Assembly (NCBI RefSeq): GCF_000369505.1
Contig: NZ_KB850055.1
Location: 496,001 to 560,000 of the forward strand
Direction of reading: 5' to 3'
Source of the DNA: Acinetobacter sp. NIPH 298
Lineage (GTDB): Bacteria > Pseudomonadota > Gammaproteobacteria > Pseudomonadales > Moraxellaceae
DNA: 64,000 nucleotides
Part shown: positions 31,686-41,245 of the stretch, piece by piece
How the letters are laid out: each line of letters opens with the position of its first letter
Numbering within the stretch: the first letter of the stretch is position 1
Position numbers and translations under genes: made by a program
The notes under the pieces: model-generated
Told to the model about the DNA's origin: nothing
Databases searched by the model: none
The model's input: the letters and a program-made list of their open reading frames with translations, nothing else

Positions 31686-32624
31686 ATGCTCAAAGGTATT
31701 ATTTACTCAGTTTTGGCCTCTGTAACCTTTGGTGTTTTATTTTTTTACACCAAAGTATTAGGCGCATTTGATAGCGAGCAAACTTTTGGTTGGCGTATCA
31801 TTGCGACTTTGCCATTTTTAACCTTGTTCATGTGGTTAAGTGGCGACTTGATTCATATCAGAACCATATTTAAACGGATTCTGGCAAAGCCAAGTTTATT
31901 ATTGTTTTTAATGGCAACTTCTGTGCTGACGTCTGTACAACTGTGGTTGTTCTTATGGGGACCGATGCATGGTCGTGGGTTGCAAGTTTCATTGGGCTAT
32001 TTCTTATTGCCGCTGATTTTGGTTTTGGTCGGAAGTGTGCTGTATGGCGAGAAGCTGTCCAAGTTTCAATGTGTCGCAGTTGCTTTGGCGATGTTTGGTG
32101 TAGGACATGAGTTTTGGCGCTTAGGCAGCATTGCATGGGAAACTGCGCTCGTCGCGATTGGTTATACCGCGTATTTCGTGATTCGTAAAAAAATTCAAAC
32201 GGATAATTTAGGTGGTTTTTGGTGGGATTTATTGCTGATTCTTCCTATCGCAATTTTCCTTACTCAAACAGGGGATACGCCGTATCTCAAGTTTTTTGAT
32301 GCGCCAGTTCTCATTGTGATCATCATAGGGCTTGGATGCTTAAGCGCAATTGGTTTGGGAAGCTTTATTTTAGCAAGTCGTTATCTGCCACTGATTATTT
32401 TTGGTTTATTGGGATATTTAGAACCAGTGCTTTTAGCGCTTGTTTCCTTGTTGCTTGGAGAGAAAATCGGAGCAGAGGAATGGTTCACTTATATTCCAAT
32501 TTGGTTGGCTGTACTGGTTTTAGTGATCGAGGGTGCTGTACATTTATTGCAACAGAGAAAACGAAAGCAACATTTGGAACTTAATTTAAAACAGTACCCA
32601 AAACGCTTAGATGACGTCCAATGA
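31686..32624 (+). CDS. rarD: RarD-type EamA-family transporter
   Basis: 312 aa with about ten hydrophobic segments and the RarD-type start KGIIYSVLASVTFGVLFFYTK. Drug/metabolite transporter superfamily inner-membrane protein; substrate unknown. The C-terminus is basic and cytoplasmic (QQRKRKQHLELN). AGAGGTC lies upstream of the ATG. Confidence 0.82.
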   Translation: MLKGIIYSVLASVTFGVLFFYTKVLGAFDSEQTFGWRIIATLPFLTLFMWLSGDLIHIRTIFKRILAKPSLLLFLMATSVLTSVQLWLFLWGPMHGRGLQVSLGYFLLPLILVLVGSVLYGEKLSKFQCVAVALAMFGVGHEFWRLGSIAWETALVAIGYTAYFVIRKKIQTDNLGGFWWDLLLILPIAIFLTQTGDTPYLKFFDAPVLIVIIIGLGCLSAIGLGSFILASRYLPLIIFGLLGYLEPVLLALVSLLLGEKIGAEEWFTYIPIWLAVLVLVIEGAVHLLQQRKRKQHLELNLKQYPKRLDDVQ

Positions 32625-32847
32625 ACAATGATTGCTTTAAAATGGATCACGGCTATTGCGATGATTGAAAAAGATTTTTACCTAAAATCACAAAAATAAT
32701 TATAGGTATTTTATGAATTTATGGCTGATTGCGACAAAATCTCAACAACTTGAGCAGCTTTTGATTCAATCTTGATGATAATTCTATTACAATTAGGCGT
32801 TTTTAAAATTCACGCCCAGTATAGATATTAAATTAGAGGACGTAACT

Positions 32848-34305
32848 GTGAGCAAAGACACTATCGTTGCCCTACACGCAGAACATCAAGGCCGTTGGAA
32901 AAACCGTGAAGAAATCGCGGAACACATGATTGCGTTGATTGGTCAATTATACCGTGAGAAGAATATTGTTGTTTCTGTTTACGGTCGTTCTTTAATAAAC
33001 CGTTCAGTAATCCAGATCTTAAAATCACATCGTCGTACGCGTATGCTTGATGTTGAGCTTTCAGTTGTCAATACCTTCCCAATCTTGGAAGCGTTAATGA
33101 AAGTTCAAAACATTGGTTCTGCTGAAGTTGATATCGGTAAACTTGCTGTTGAATATAAAAATGAAGGTGGTGATGTAGACGCTTTTGTTGCAAAAGCAGT
33201 GTCATCAATCGAAGGTAAGGCAACTTCTGAACAACCTAAAGATGTGGTGCTATACGGTTTCGGTCGTATTGGTCGTATCTTGGCTCGTTTAATCATCAGC
33301 CAATCAGGTTTAGGTCGTGGTTTAAGCCTTAAAGCAATCGTTGTACGTAAATCATCTGACGGTGACTTGGCAAAACGTGCTTCATTGTTACGTCGTGATT
33401 CTATCCACGGTACTTTTGCTGGAACGATCTCTGTCGATGAAGAAAATGAAGCAATCATTGCCAATGGTAACTTCATTAAAGTGATTTATGCATCAAGTCC
33501 AAGCGAAGTAGACTACACCGCTTATGGCATCAATAATGCACTTTTAATCGACAATACGGGTAAATGGCGTGATGCTGAAGGCCTGAGCCAACACTTGAAA
33601 TGTGCAGGCGTTGCACGTGTTGTATTGACTGCGCCAAGTAAAGGCGAAATGAAAAACGTGGTCTTTGGTGTAAACCACACTGATATTTTAGATGAAGACA
33701 AAATCATCTCTGCTGCAAGCTGTACCACTAACGCAATTACACCAGTATTAAAAGTTTTAGATGACAAGTACAAAGTATTAAATGGTCATGTTGAAACAGT
33801 TCACTCATTCACAAATGACCAGAACTTGATTGATAACTACCATAAAGCTGATCGTCGTGGTCGTGCTGCGACTTTGAACATGGTCATCACTGAAACAGGT
33901 GCTGCGAAAGCCGTTGCTAAAGCTCTACCTGCATTGAAAGGTAAGTTAACAGGTAACTCTGTTCGTGTTCCTACACCAAACGTTTCTCTTGCGATCTTGA
34001 ACTTGAACTTAGAGAAAGAAGTTGATCGTGAAGAAGTGAACGAATATATTCGTCAAATCTCGATTAACTCTAGTTTACAAGGTCAAATTGGCTATACCAA
34101 CTCAAGTGAAGTGGTATCAAGTGACTTTATTGGTTCACGTACTGCGGGTGTGTTTGATGCGCAAGCAACAATTACCTCTGGTACTCGTTTAACTGCTTAT
34201 GTTTGGTACGATAACGAAGTTGGCTATAGCTGCCAAGTGTTACGTATCGCAGAACAAATGTGTGGCGTAAACTATACAAAAATTCCTGCTGAAACAAATG
34301 CATAA
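32848..34305 (+). CDS. Glyceraldehyde-3-phosphate dehydrogenase, long form
   Basis: 485 aa, GTG start with GAGGA upstream. NAD(P)-binding GFGRIGR at residues 137-143 and catalytic Cys292 in SAASCTTNAITP; the GAPDH C-terminal domain follows to NEVGYS. About 130 residues precede the Rossmann fold, an extension absent from the 330-aa glycolytic enzyme. Acinetobacter lacks a complete Embden-Meyerhof glycolysis, so a gluconeogenic role is plausible (inference). Confidence 0.88.
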   Translation: MSKDTIVALHAEHQGRWKNREEIAEHMIALIGQLYREKNIVVSVYGRSLINRSVIQILKSHRRTRMLDVELSVVNTFPILEALMKVQNIGSAEVDIGKLAVEYKNEGGDVDAFVAKAVSSIEGKATSEQPKDVVLYGFGRIGRILARLIISQSGLGRGLSLKAIVVRKSSDGDLAKRASLLRRDSIHGTFAGTISVDEENEAIIANGNFIKVIYASSPSEVDYTAYGINNALLIDNTGKWRDAEGLSQHLKCAGVARVVLTAPSKGEMKNVVFGVNHTDILDEDKIISAASCTTNAITPVLKVLDDKYKVLNGHVETVHSFTNDQNLIDNYHKADRRGRAATLNMVITETGAAKAVAKALPALKGKLTGNSVRVPTPNVSLAILNLNLEKEVDREEVNEYIRQISINSSLQGQIGYTNSSEVVSSDFIGSRTAGVFDAQATITSGTRLTAYVWYDNEVGYSCQVLRIAEQMCGVNYTKIPAETNA

Positions 34306-34326
34306 TTTGTTTTTAGGTTAAAAATT

Positions 34327-34352
34327 AAAACCCAGTTTCGACTGGGTTTTTT
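34327..34352 (+). terminator. Terminator after the GAPDH gene
   Basis: AAAACCCAGT/ACTGGGTTTT stem with TTCG tetraloop and T-run. Confidence 0.9.
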
Positions 34353-34438
34353 ATTGACTGTACAGAATACAAGCAGATTAAAACACAAAAATCGTTGAGA
34401 ATAATGAGAAAGGGAATCGATTAGTTAGGAATACTTCA

Positions 34439-35182
34439 TTGTTGCAGTTTAAGCGTTTGTTTGCAGTTTTTGCTTTGATTATTATTGCCAACTTGTGTGG
34501 TGTCTATATCGCGATGTGGGTGTTTAAACACTTTAATATCAATATTCCATTGAAAGATCAAAAAGTCGCGATTGATTTACAAGAACCTTTACAAGTTCGG
34601 GTTAAAGTGAAAGATGCTTTAGATGTCGAGGTGAAGGGACGTGTCGATGCGCAAATTCCAATTAATGAACAATTGAATGTTGCTTTAACTCAGACACTCA
34701 CACCACGTGTTTATTTCGATAGTTCAGTTCCGATTAGCACTATGATTCCAGTTCAAGAAGTGATTAAGGTCAATCAAAACTTACCGATAGATACAAAAGT
34801 ACAGGTCAAAATTCTGGGTAAAGATGTGACTTTGCCTTTAAAAGGAACGATTCCTTTGCAACTAGATGTGCCGATCAATATCCAAGTGCCGTTACAGCAA
34901 AATGTACATTTAAAGTTTGATGCGCCCGTAAAAACAGTTTTAAAAGAGAATTTAAATATTCCATTAAAAACACAACTCAATGCCAATATTCCAATTCAAG
35001 GAAAATTAAATGTACCGATTACTTCAGAACTCAATGCCTCTGTTGATGTAAAAAATACTTTGCCTGTCAAAATTGCACAGGGTGAACTCAAGATTCCGCT
35101 ATCGAGTATGTATTTGGATCGCGTGCAATCTCAGTCTGTCGATGCGAGTCTAAATAAAAAAGATGCGAAAGCAGGTGAGTGA
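34439..35182 (+). CDS. Membrane-anchored beta-repeat protein, first of a tandem pair
   Basis: 247 aa, TTG start (34439 or 34442) after TTAGGA. One N-terminal membrane helix (residues 7-30), then an almost unbroken series of short alternating strands with P-[LIV] turns spaced 8-20 residues apart: VPLQQNVHLKFDAPV, LNIPLKTQLNANIPI, GKLNVPITSELNAS. No Cys or Trp beyond the anchor. Probably a periplasmic elongated beta structure. The stop overlaps the next ATG as TGATG, so the two are coupled. Function unknown. Confidence 0.72.
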   Translation: MLQFKRLFAVFALIIIANLCGVYIAMWVFKHFNINIPLKDQKVAIDLQEPLQVRVKVKDALDVEVKGRVDAQIPINEQLNVALTQTLTPRVYFDSSVPISTMIPVQEVIKVNQNLPIDTKVQVKILGKDVTLPLKGTIPLQLDVPINIQVPLQQNVHLKFDAPVKTVLKENLNIPLKTQLNANIPIQGKLNVPITSELNASVDVKNTLPVKIAQGELKIPLSSMYLDRVQSQSVDASLNKKDAKAGE

Positions 35183-35862
35183 TGCTGATGCTTAAATCAT
35201 TTAAAAGTGTGTTGATCAGTTTTGTCATCTTAACCACCTTGGTTGCGATCTTGTTTTGGTTCTATCTCAATATTCAGGCATCAGTCATGGTGTCCGCGCA
35301 GCAAGCAGATATTCGGTTGCCTGAGTCACTTTCGACCAAGATTCAGGTCGGTGATCACCTACGAGTCAGGTCTGAGGGGGAGTTAAAGAGCACCTTAGTG
35401 ATGGATCGTACTTTGCAATTACCTTTGCAAGGAAAATACTTAGCAGATCTGCGTTTTGAAGTGGAAACGCCGATTACAGTGAATATTGATTATGAAACCA
35501 CACTCAAAGTCGATCAGGTGATGCCAATCGAGACGACAACTGATCTAATTTACCAAAAGAAGCTTCTACCTAAATTTCCTTTAAAACTAGATATCCCCGT
35601 AAAGTTAGATATTCCATTTCAGTTGAAACGTGCTTATACCATCCCTGTGAAAATCGTATTTGACGGACCTGTTTATTTTGCTTTTGATGAATCAATCAAT
35701 TTACCGATTAAACATCAATTCAATCCAAGTTTTTATATCAACGATACCATCGATATGAATTCGATTTCATCGTTCAATGCAACCATGTTTAACGCTGTCC
35801 AAGAGACGAAGGCAAATTTAGAGATGCAAATGGACGTGCCATTGAAGAATGTAAGACCTTAA
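35182..35862 (+). CDS. Membrane-anchored beta-repeat protein, second of a tandem pair
   Basis: 226 aa from ATG 35182. Same plan as its neighbour: membrane helix (about 7-30), then IPVKLDIPFQLKRAYTIPV-like repeated strands with P-[LIV] turns, suggesting a duplicated family. The overlapping start indicates the pair is made together, perhaps as a heteromer. I do not recognise a named domain. Confidence 0.7.
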   Translation: MLMLKSFKSVLISFVILTTLVAILFWFYLNIQASVMVSAQQADIRLPESLSTKIQVGDHLRVRSEGELKSTLVMDRTLQLPLQGKYLADLRFEVETPITVNIDYETTLKVDQVMPIETTTDLIYQKKLLPKFPLKLDIPVKLDIPFQLKRAYTIPVKIVFDGPVYFAFDESINLPIKHQFNPSFYINDTIDMNSISSFNATMFNAVQETKANLEMQMDVPLKNVRP

Positions 35863-35978
35863 AAGAGCGAAATCACGCTTTTTTGCAGTCTATAAGGGCA
35901 TTTGCTGATTTTAATATTCGAGTAATTTACGAAAATGTGGCAAAATATCCCGTTTTATAGAATTTAGAGGATTGGCGC

Positions 35979-37199
35979 ATGCGCTTTGTTGATGAAGCAG
36001 TCATAATCGTAGAGGCTGGCGACGGTGGCAATGGCGTAGCTAGTTTTCGCCGTGAAAAATTTGTCCCTTTTGGTGGTCCAGATGGTGGGGATGGGGGACG
36101 TGGTGGAAGTATTTATATCCAAGCCGATGATGATACCAGCACACTTGTAGACTTCCGTTATACACGTCGCTATCGTGCGGAACGTGGCAAAAATGGTTCG
36201 GGTGCGAACTGTTCAGGGCGTGGCGGTGAAGACGTTATATTAAAAGTTCCAGTCGGTACCACGATTGTTGATACAGAATCTGGCGACATTATTGGTGACT
36301 TAGTGGCTGATGGTCAGCGCGTTAAAGTTGCTCATGGAGGTGATGGTGGTCTAGGTAATACGCACTTTAAATCATCAACCAACCGTGCACCACGTAAATG
36401 TACCACAGGTATTAAAGGCGAATATCGCGAAGTTCGTTTAGAGTTAAAAGTACTTGCGGATGTTGGCTTACTGGGTATGCCGAATGCAGGTAAATCAACC
36501 TTTATTCGTGCGGTCAGTGCTGCAAAACCAAAAGTTGCAGATTATCCATTTACCACGATGGTGCCTAACTTAGGTGTGGTCGATGCTGATCGTCATCGCT
36601 CATTTGTAATGGCCGATATTCCAGGATTGATTGAAGGTGCGGCAGAAGGTGCAGGCTTAGGGATTCGTTTTCTTAAACACTTAGCGCGTACTCGTATTCT
36701 CTTACATATCGTTGATGTAGAGCCGATTGATGGTTCTGATCCAGCTTATAATGCCAAAGCGATTTCGGCTGAGTTAGTGAAGTTCTCACCAACCTTGGCT
36801 AAGCTTCCAGTTGTTCTTGTATTGAACAAGCTTGATCAAATTGCAGAAGATTCAAGAGAAGAGTGGTGTCAACACATCTTAGATGAATTGCAATGGACAG
36901 GACCAGTGTTCAAAACATCTGGCTTACTTGCTGAAGGCACCAAAGAAGTCGTTTATTACCTCATGGATCAAATCGAACAACAACGTGAACGCGAAGTTGA
37001 AGATCCTGAGTATGCAGCAGAAGTTAAAGCCTTCCGTGAGCAGCTTGAAGTTGAGACACGTGAACAAACCATCGCAGCAAAAGAAGCTTATCGTGAGATG
37101 CGTAGAGCACAGCGTTTAGCAGGTCTTGAGAGCGATGATGAAGACTTTGATGACGATGAAGACGACAGTGATGTAGAAAGCGTCTACATTCGTGACTAG
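35979..37199 (+). CDS. obgE: GTPase ObgE/CgtA
   Basis: 406 aa. Glycine-rich Obg domain ([27 protein letters not shown] region, about 1-158), G domain with G1 GMPNAGKST, switch [11 protein letters not shown]3 DIPGLIEGA and G4 NKLD, and an acidic tail ([13 protein letters not shown]). 50S assembly and stress-response GTPase. Confidence 0.95.
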   Translation: MRFVDEAVIIVEAGDGGNGVASFRREKFVPFGGPDGGDGGRGGSIYIQADDDTSTLVDFRYTRRYRAERGKNGSGANCSGRGGEDVILKVPVGTTIVDTESGDIIGDLVADGQRVKVAHGGDGGLGNTHFKSSTNRAPRKCTTGIKGEYREVRLELKVLADVGLLGMPNAGKSTFIRAVSAAKPKVADYPFTTMVPNLGVVDADRHRSFVMADIPGLIEGAAEGAGLGIRFLKHLARTRILLHIVDVEPIDGSDPAYNAKAISAELVKFSPTLAKLPVVLVLNKLDQIAEDSREEWCQHILDELQWTGPVFKTSGLLAEGTKEVVYYLMDQIEQQREREVEDPEYAAEVKAFREQLEVETREQTIAAKEAYREMRRAQRLAGLESDDEDFDDDEDDSDVESVYIRD

Positions 37200-37265
37200 G
37201 CTTTTTTAGTTCCTCTTTTTGCGATGCTTTCGTCGCAATTCGGGGGGAAACAAATTGAGGGAAAA

Positions 37266-38399
37266 ATGATAGAAGTGGTCGATATGCAACGTCAGCTCAA
37301 TACGTGTAAACGAATCGTTGTTAAAATCGGATCATCTTTACTCACTGCAAATGGGCAAGGTTTAGATTTAAATGCAATTTCGCATTGGGCGAAACAAATT
37401 GCAGATCTACACAATGCTGGACATGAAATTATACTCGTGTCGTCAGGTGCAGTCGCAGAGGGGATGGTACGCATGAAATTTGCGAATCGACCCACTGATC
37501 TCCCTAGTTTGCAAGCATGTGCTGCCATTGGTCAAATGGGCTTGATTCATACGTGGTCAAACGTATTAGATCAGCATGGAATCAAAACAGCACAAGTTTT
37601 ACTCACGCATGATGATCTTGCAGACCGTCGCCGTTATCTCAATTCTTGTGATGCATTGCAAAACTTGATTGATTGGCGTGTGATTCCTGTGATTAATGAA
37701 AACGATACGGTATCTACAGACGAAATTCGTTTTGGTGATAACGATACCTTGGCTGCAATGGTCGCAGGTCAGGTTCAGGCAGAATTGTTGATTATTTTGA
37801 CTGATCAACAAGGTATGTTTGACTCGGATCCTCGTAGTAATCCAAATGCCAAACTCTTTTCTGCTGTGCGTGCATTGGATGACAGTTTGTTTGAAATGGC
37901 AGGTGGTGGCGGTGTATTTGGTCGTGGTGGTATGGTGACCAAAGTTCGTGCTGCACGTTTGGCTGCACGTTCAGGTTGTCCAACATTGATTGCCAGTGGT
38001 GAAAGTGAGCATGTACTTGCGCGTTTGATGGCGGGTGAAATGTTAGGTACTTTGTTCACCACTGATAATGATCGTGTCACTGCAAACAAAAAGTGGTTAG
38101 CTGCACATTTACAAACTGCAGGGCGTTTAGTGATTGATGCGGGTGCGGTTGAAGCAATCAAACTCAAGCATCGCAGTTTATTGCCCGTTGGTGTAAAAGC
38201 GATTGAGGGGCATTTTGATCGTGGTGACGTGGTTGAGTGTGTTGATCAGAAAGGACAGCGCATCGCGGTTGGGCGTGTGAATTTCAGCTCTCGTTCAGCA
38301 GATATGGTTAAAGGGCTGAGTTCTGATAAAGTGCATCAACTCTTAGGTGAAGCACGTTCATTGGAAATGATCCATCGTAACCATATGGCGATTTACTAA
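37266..38399 (+). CDS. proB: Glutamate 5-kinase
   Basis: 377 aa from ATG 37266 ([20 protein letters not shown]), chosen over an earlier in-frame codon for its GAGGG site and the family N-terminus. Amino-acid kinase motifs [24 protein letters not shown] and [10 protein letters not shown], then a C-terminal PUA domain (about 285-370). First step of proline synthesis. Confidence 0.93.
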   Translation: MIEVVDMQRQLNTCKRIVVKIGSSLLTANGQGLDLNAISHWAKQIADLHNAGHEIILVSSGAVAEGMVRMKFANRPTDLPSLQACAAIGQMGLIHTWSNVLDQHGIKTAQVLLTHDDLADRRRYLNSCDALQNLIDWRVIPVINENDTVSTDEIRFGDNDTLAAMVAGQVQAELLIILTDQQGMFDSDPRSNPNAKLFSAVRALDDSLFEMAGGGGVFGRGGMVTKVRAARLAARSGCPTLIASGESEHVLARLMAGEMLGTLFTTDNDRVTANKKWLAAHLQTAGRLVIDAGAVEAIKLKHRSLLPVGVKAIEGHFDRGDVVECVDQKGQRIAVGRVNFSSRSADMVKGLSSDKVHQLLGEARSLEMIHRNHMAIY

Positions 38400-38410
38400 T
38401 CCAGATATTG

Positions 38411-38467
38411 CTTTATTAGCATAAAAAAAGACTTCTCAATCAGAAGTCTTTTTTTATGCTAATAAAG
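38411..38467. terminator. Perfect 26-bp inverted repeat, bidirectional terminator
   Basis: Arms 38411-38436 and 38442-38467 are exact reverse complements around a 5-nt loop. They contain GACTTCT/AGAAGTC plus 7-A and 7-T tracts, and lie between convergent proB and the iron permease gene. Confidence 0.88.
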
Positions 38468-38475
38468 TTTTTGGA

Positions 38476-40110
38476 TTATTTATGTTGTTGAATATTTTTA
38501 CCCATACGTGCCAGTAAAATCACTGGAATCAGTCCTACCAACACAATCAATAGCGCAGCGATAGCACCATCTTCATAAGTACCTCTTGAGGCTTCAGCAT
38601 AGAGTTGGGTGGCGAGCGTTTCCATATTGAGTGGTCTAAGCAATAAGGTAGCAGGTAACTCTTTCATACAGTCAACAAAGATCAATAATGCTGCTGAGAT
38701 AATTGCTGGGCGTAACAGGGGCAGATGAACTCGCCACAAGATACCAAACTTATTTTGTCCTAAGTTCTGTGCGGCATCATCAAAGACACCATGAATACGA
38801 TTATAGCCAGATTCGATTCCACCAATTGCGATCGCAAGGAAACGAACACAGTAGGCATAGATGAGGGTGAAGGTGGTACCTAAAAATAATAAACCTGTGT
38901 TAATCCCAAGTTTAAATTCAAGAAAGTCCGCGACCGCATGGTCGATTTTTCCTAAAGATAACATTAACCCAATCGCAAGCACCGTACCCGGAATCGCATA
39001 GCCCAAGCTAGAGATGCGACTAAACCATGTGTTTTGGCTAAAGCGAGCAGCACTGACGATCAAGAAACCAATAAAAATCGTGATCAAAGTTGCAAGGCTT
39101 GCCAAGCTAAGGGTATTGATTGAGGCTTGTAATAAATAATCTGAAAAACCCGCATATTGAAGGCGCTTATAAGATTCGACCAATAAATGACTGATTGGAA
39201 TCAGAAAGCCGATACAAATCGGAATCAAACCAAGTCCGAAGAATAACAGCGCTTTGCTTCCTGTGACAGCTTGAGCAGGCATCAGTCGGCTGCGTTGGGC
39301 TGAGTTCATATAACGCTGTTTACGTCGTCCCAGTCGTTCTACGACCACCAATAAGGTAATGATCATTAACATGAAGATCGCAATTTGAGCGGCACTGGCC
39401 AAATCCGATTGGTTGGTCCATGTTGAATAGATCGATAGGGTTAGTGTTTTTACACCTAAAAATTCAGTCGCACCGATATCATTAATGGTTTCCATTAAGG
39501 CCAAACTCGCACCGACTGCGATCGCGGGGCGTGCAAGGGGAATGGCGACACGTAAAAAAACTTGGTTTGGTTTTAATCCTAGACTACGCGCAACTTCAAC
39601 CAGACTGGCTGATTGCATTAAAAACATGGCACGTGTACTTAAATAGACATAGGGATACAACACAAAACTTAATAAAAAAATACAGCCCCAAACTGAACGA
39701 ATATTGGGAAACCACCAAGGCTGTGCTTCCCAGCCAAACCAGCCACCGAGTACACTTTGTAACGGCCCAATGGGATGCAAGATATCAATATAGCTATAGG
39801 CAATAATATAAGTGGGTACTGCGAGGGGCAACAATAGCGCCCAGTCTAAAAAGGCTCGCCCCCGAAATTGATAAGCCGTAACTAACCATGCACTGCCGGT
39901 TCCGATCAAGATCGTGAGTATCCCTACACCAAGAAGTAATAACGTCGTATCGATTAGTGTCGGTGGGAGGACATAACGAATCAGATGTTCCCAAATATCA
40001 CTATTGCCTTGTAATGCCGTTACGATCAACGCCAATACAGGTAAACAGGCCAACAGCGTCAATAGCCCACTGAGTGAAAATAATAAATTAAAGGTATATT
40101 TTTTTTTCAT
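38476..40110 (-). CDS. fbpB: Ferric iron ABC transporter permease (FbpB-like)
   Basis: 544 aa, two fused permease halves with about twelve membrane segments and two EAA-type loops (VEVARSLGLKPNQVFLRVAIP and DDAAQNLGQNKFGILWRVHLP). Double-length permeases are typical of the FbpB/SfuB iron(III) family. Last gene of the cluster after the ATPase and the binding protein. Confidence 0.85.
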   Translation of the reverse strand: MKKKYTFNLLFSLSGLLTLLACLPVLALIVTALQGNSDIWEHLIRYVLPPTLIDTTLLLLGVGILTILIGTGSAWLVTAYQFRGRAFLDWALLLPLAVPTYIIAYSYIDILHPIGPLQSVLGGWFGWEAQPWWFPNIRSVWGCIFLLSFVLYPYVYLSTRAMFLMQSASLVEVARSLGLKPNQVFLRVAIPLARPAIAVGASLALMETINDIGATEFLGVKTLTLSIYSTWTNQSDLASAAQIAIFMLMIITLLVVVERLGRRKQRYMNSAQRSRLMPAQAVTGSKALLFFGLGLIPICIGFLIPISHLLVESYKRLQYAGFSDYLLQASINTLSLASLATLITIFIGFLIVSAARFSQNTWFSRISSLGYAIPGTVLAIGLMLSLGKIDHAVADFLEFKLGINTGLLFLGTTFTLIYAYCVRFLAIAIGGIESGYNRIHGVFDDAAQNLGQNKFGILWRVHLPLLRPAIISAALLIFVDCMKELPATLLLRPLNMETLATQLYAEASRGTYEDGAIAALLIVLVGLIPVILLARMGKNIQQHK

Positions 40111-40164
40111 CGTCGAGGGTTTGAGTATACGGAAAGGGAGGAAAGTTCAACTGGGTAGCTTAAC

Positions 40165-40187
40165 AGGCGACAAGTCACTTGCCGCCT
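40165..40187. repeat. Palindromic element upstream of fbpB
   Basis: 11-bp arms (AGGCGACAAGT / ACTTGCCGCCT) with one mismatch and a 1-nt centre, in the 93-base gap between fbpA and fbpB. The AGGCGACA half is shared with the 11376-11395 element. It may attenuate fbpB or belong to a dispersed palindromic repeat. Confidence 0.5.
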
Positions 40188-40203
40188 ATCAGTCGGACAA
40201 GAT

Positions 40204-41220
40204 TTAGTGATTAAATTGAACTTTATCGACTAAAAGATTGGCTGTTTTACGATGACGAGCAATATCACTGAGTCGAATTTTGTCGACTTCAAGTTTACCG
40301 AAGCTGGCAATAATCGGATCAATTTTAACGCCAGCTTTTACTGGGTATTCAAAACCACTTTGCGCATAGATCGCTTGGGCGTGATCAGATGCTAAGAACT
40401 CAAGCAGTTGAACCGCTTCTTTGCGGTTCGGCGCATGTTTTGCGACTACTGCACCTGAAACGTTGATATGCGTACCACCATTTTTAAAACGTGGTAATAC
40501 CACATTAATGGCATTGCCCCAACGTTGTTGTTCGGCATCACCCGTGCGCATCGTACCGACATAATAGGTGTTAGCTACACCGATATCACAAATCTTGCCA
40601 AGGATGTCTCGTGCAACATCACGGTCACCACCACTTGCTGGACGCGCCAAATTCGCCTTTACGCCACGTAGCCATTGTTCAGTGGCTTTTTCACCATGGT
40701 GAGTGATGTAGGCCGCAATTAAGCTGGTGTTATATGAATGGCTACCTGAACGAATACAAATTTTACCTTTCCACTTTGGATCGGCTAAATCTTCATAGTT
40801 GATTGCGGTGAGCGGGGTACGATCTTTAGAGGCATATACGGCACGTGCCCGCATAGATAAAGCATACCAGTGTCCATTTGCAGCACGTAAGTTCCCAGGA
40901 ATAGCACGATCGAGAACTTTTGAGTTGACACGTTGAGTTAAACCACTTTCAACGATATCGACTAAATTACCAAAATCAACCGTAAGCATGACATCAGCAG
41001 GAGAGCGACGACCTTCTGCTTTAACACGTTCGAGCAACCCATCTTTGATGAAAACAGTATTCACCTTAACACCTGTTTTCTCGCTAAATTCTTGTAACAG
41101 CGGTTGAATCAAAACAGGTTCTCTTGTGGTATACAGGTTGACTTGAGCAGCATTTACCCAACTACTCGTAAGTGCAACGAGTCCTGTTAAAACAATATGA
41201 CGCTTAGACAGTTGTTCCAT
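40204..41220 (-). CDS. fbpA: Periplasmic ferric iron-binding protein (FbpA/FutA-like)
   Basis: 338 aa. Signal peptide (cleaved near WVNAA), then VNLYTTREPVLIQPLLQEF and the transferrin-like iron site candidates including ANTYYVGTMR with paired Tyr. Binds Fe(III) in the periplasm and passes it to the permease. Starts 25 bases after the ATPase gene. Confidence 0.87.
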   Translation of the reverse strand: MEQLSKRHIVLTGLVALTSSWVNAAQVNLYTTREPVLIQPLLQEFSEKTGVKVNTVFIKDGLLERVKAEGRRSPADVMLTVDFGNLVDIVESGLTQRVNSKVLDRAIPGNLRAANGHWYALSMRARAVYASKDRTPLTAINYEDLADPKWKGKICIRSGSHSYNTSLIAAYITHHGEKATEQWLRGVKANLARPASGGDRDVARDILGKICDIGVANTYYVGTMRTGDAEQQRWGNAINVVLPRFKNGGTHINVSGAVVAKHAPNRKEAVQLLEFLASDHAQAIYAQSGFEYPVKAGVKIDPIIASFGKLEVDKIRLSDIARHRKTANLLVDKVQFNH

Positions 41221-41245
41221 TTTTTCTAATTCCTAATCACAAGGT

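Noticed and set aside
33105-33773. Open frames antisense to the GAPDH gene
   Set aside because: Shadow of a well-supported gene; no start context.
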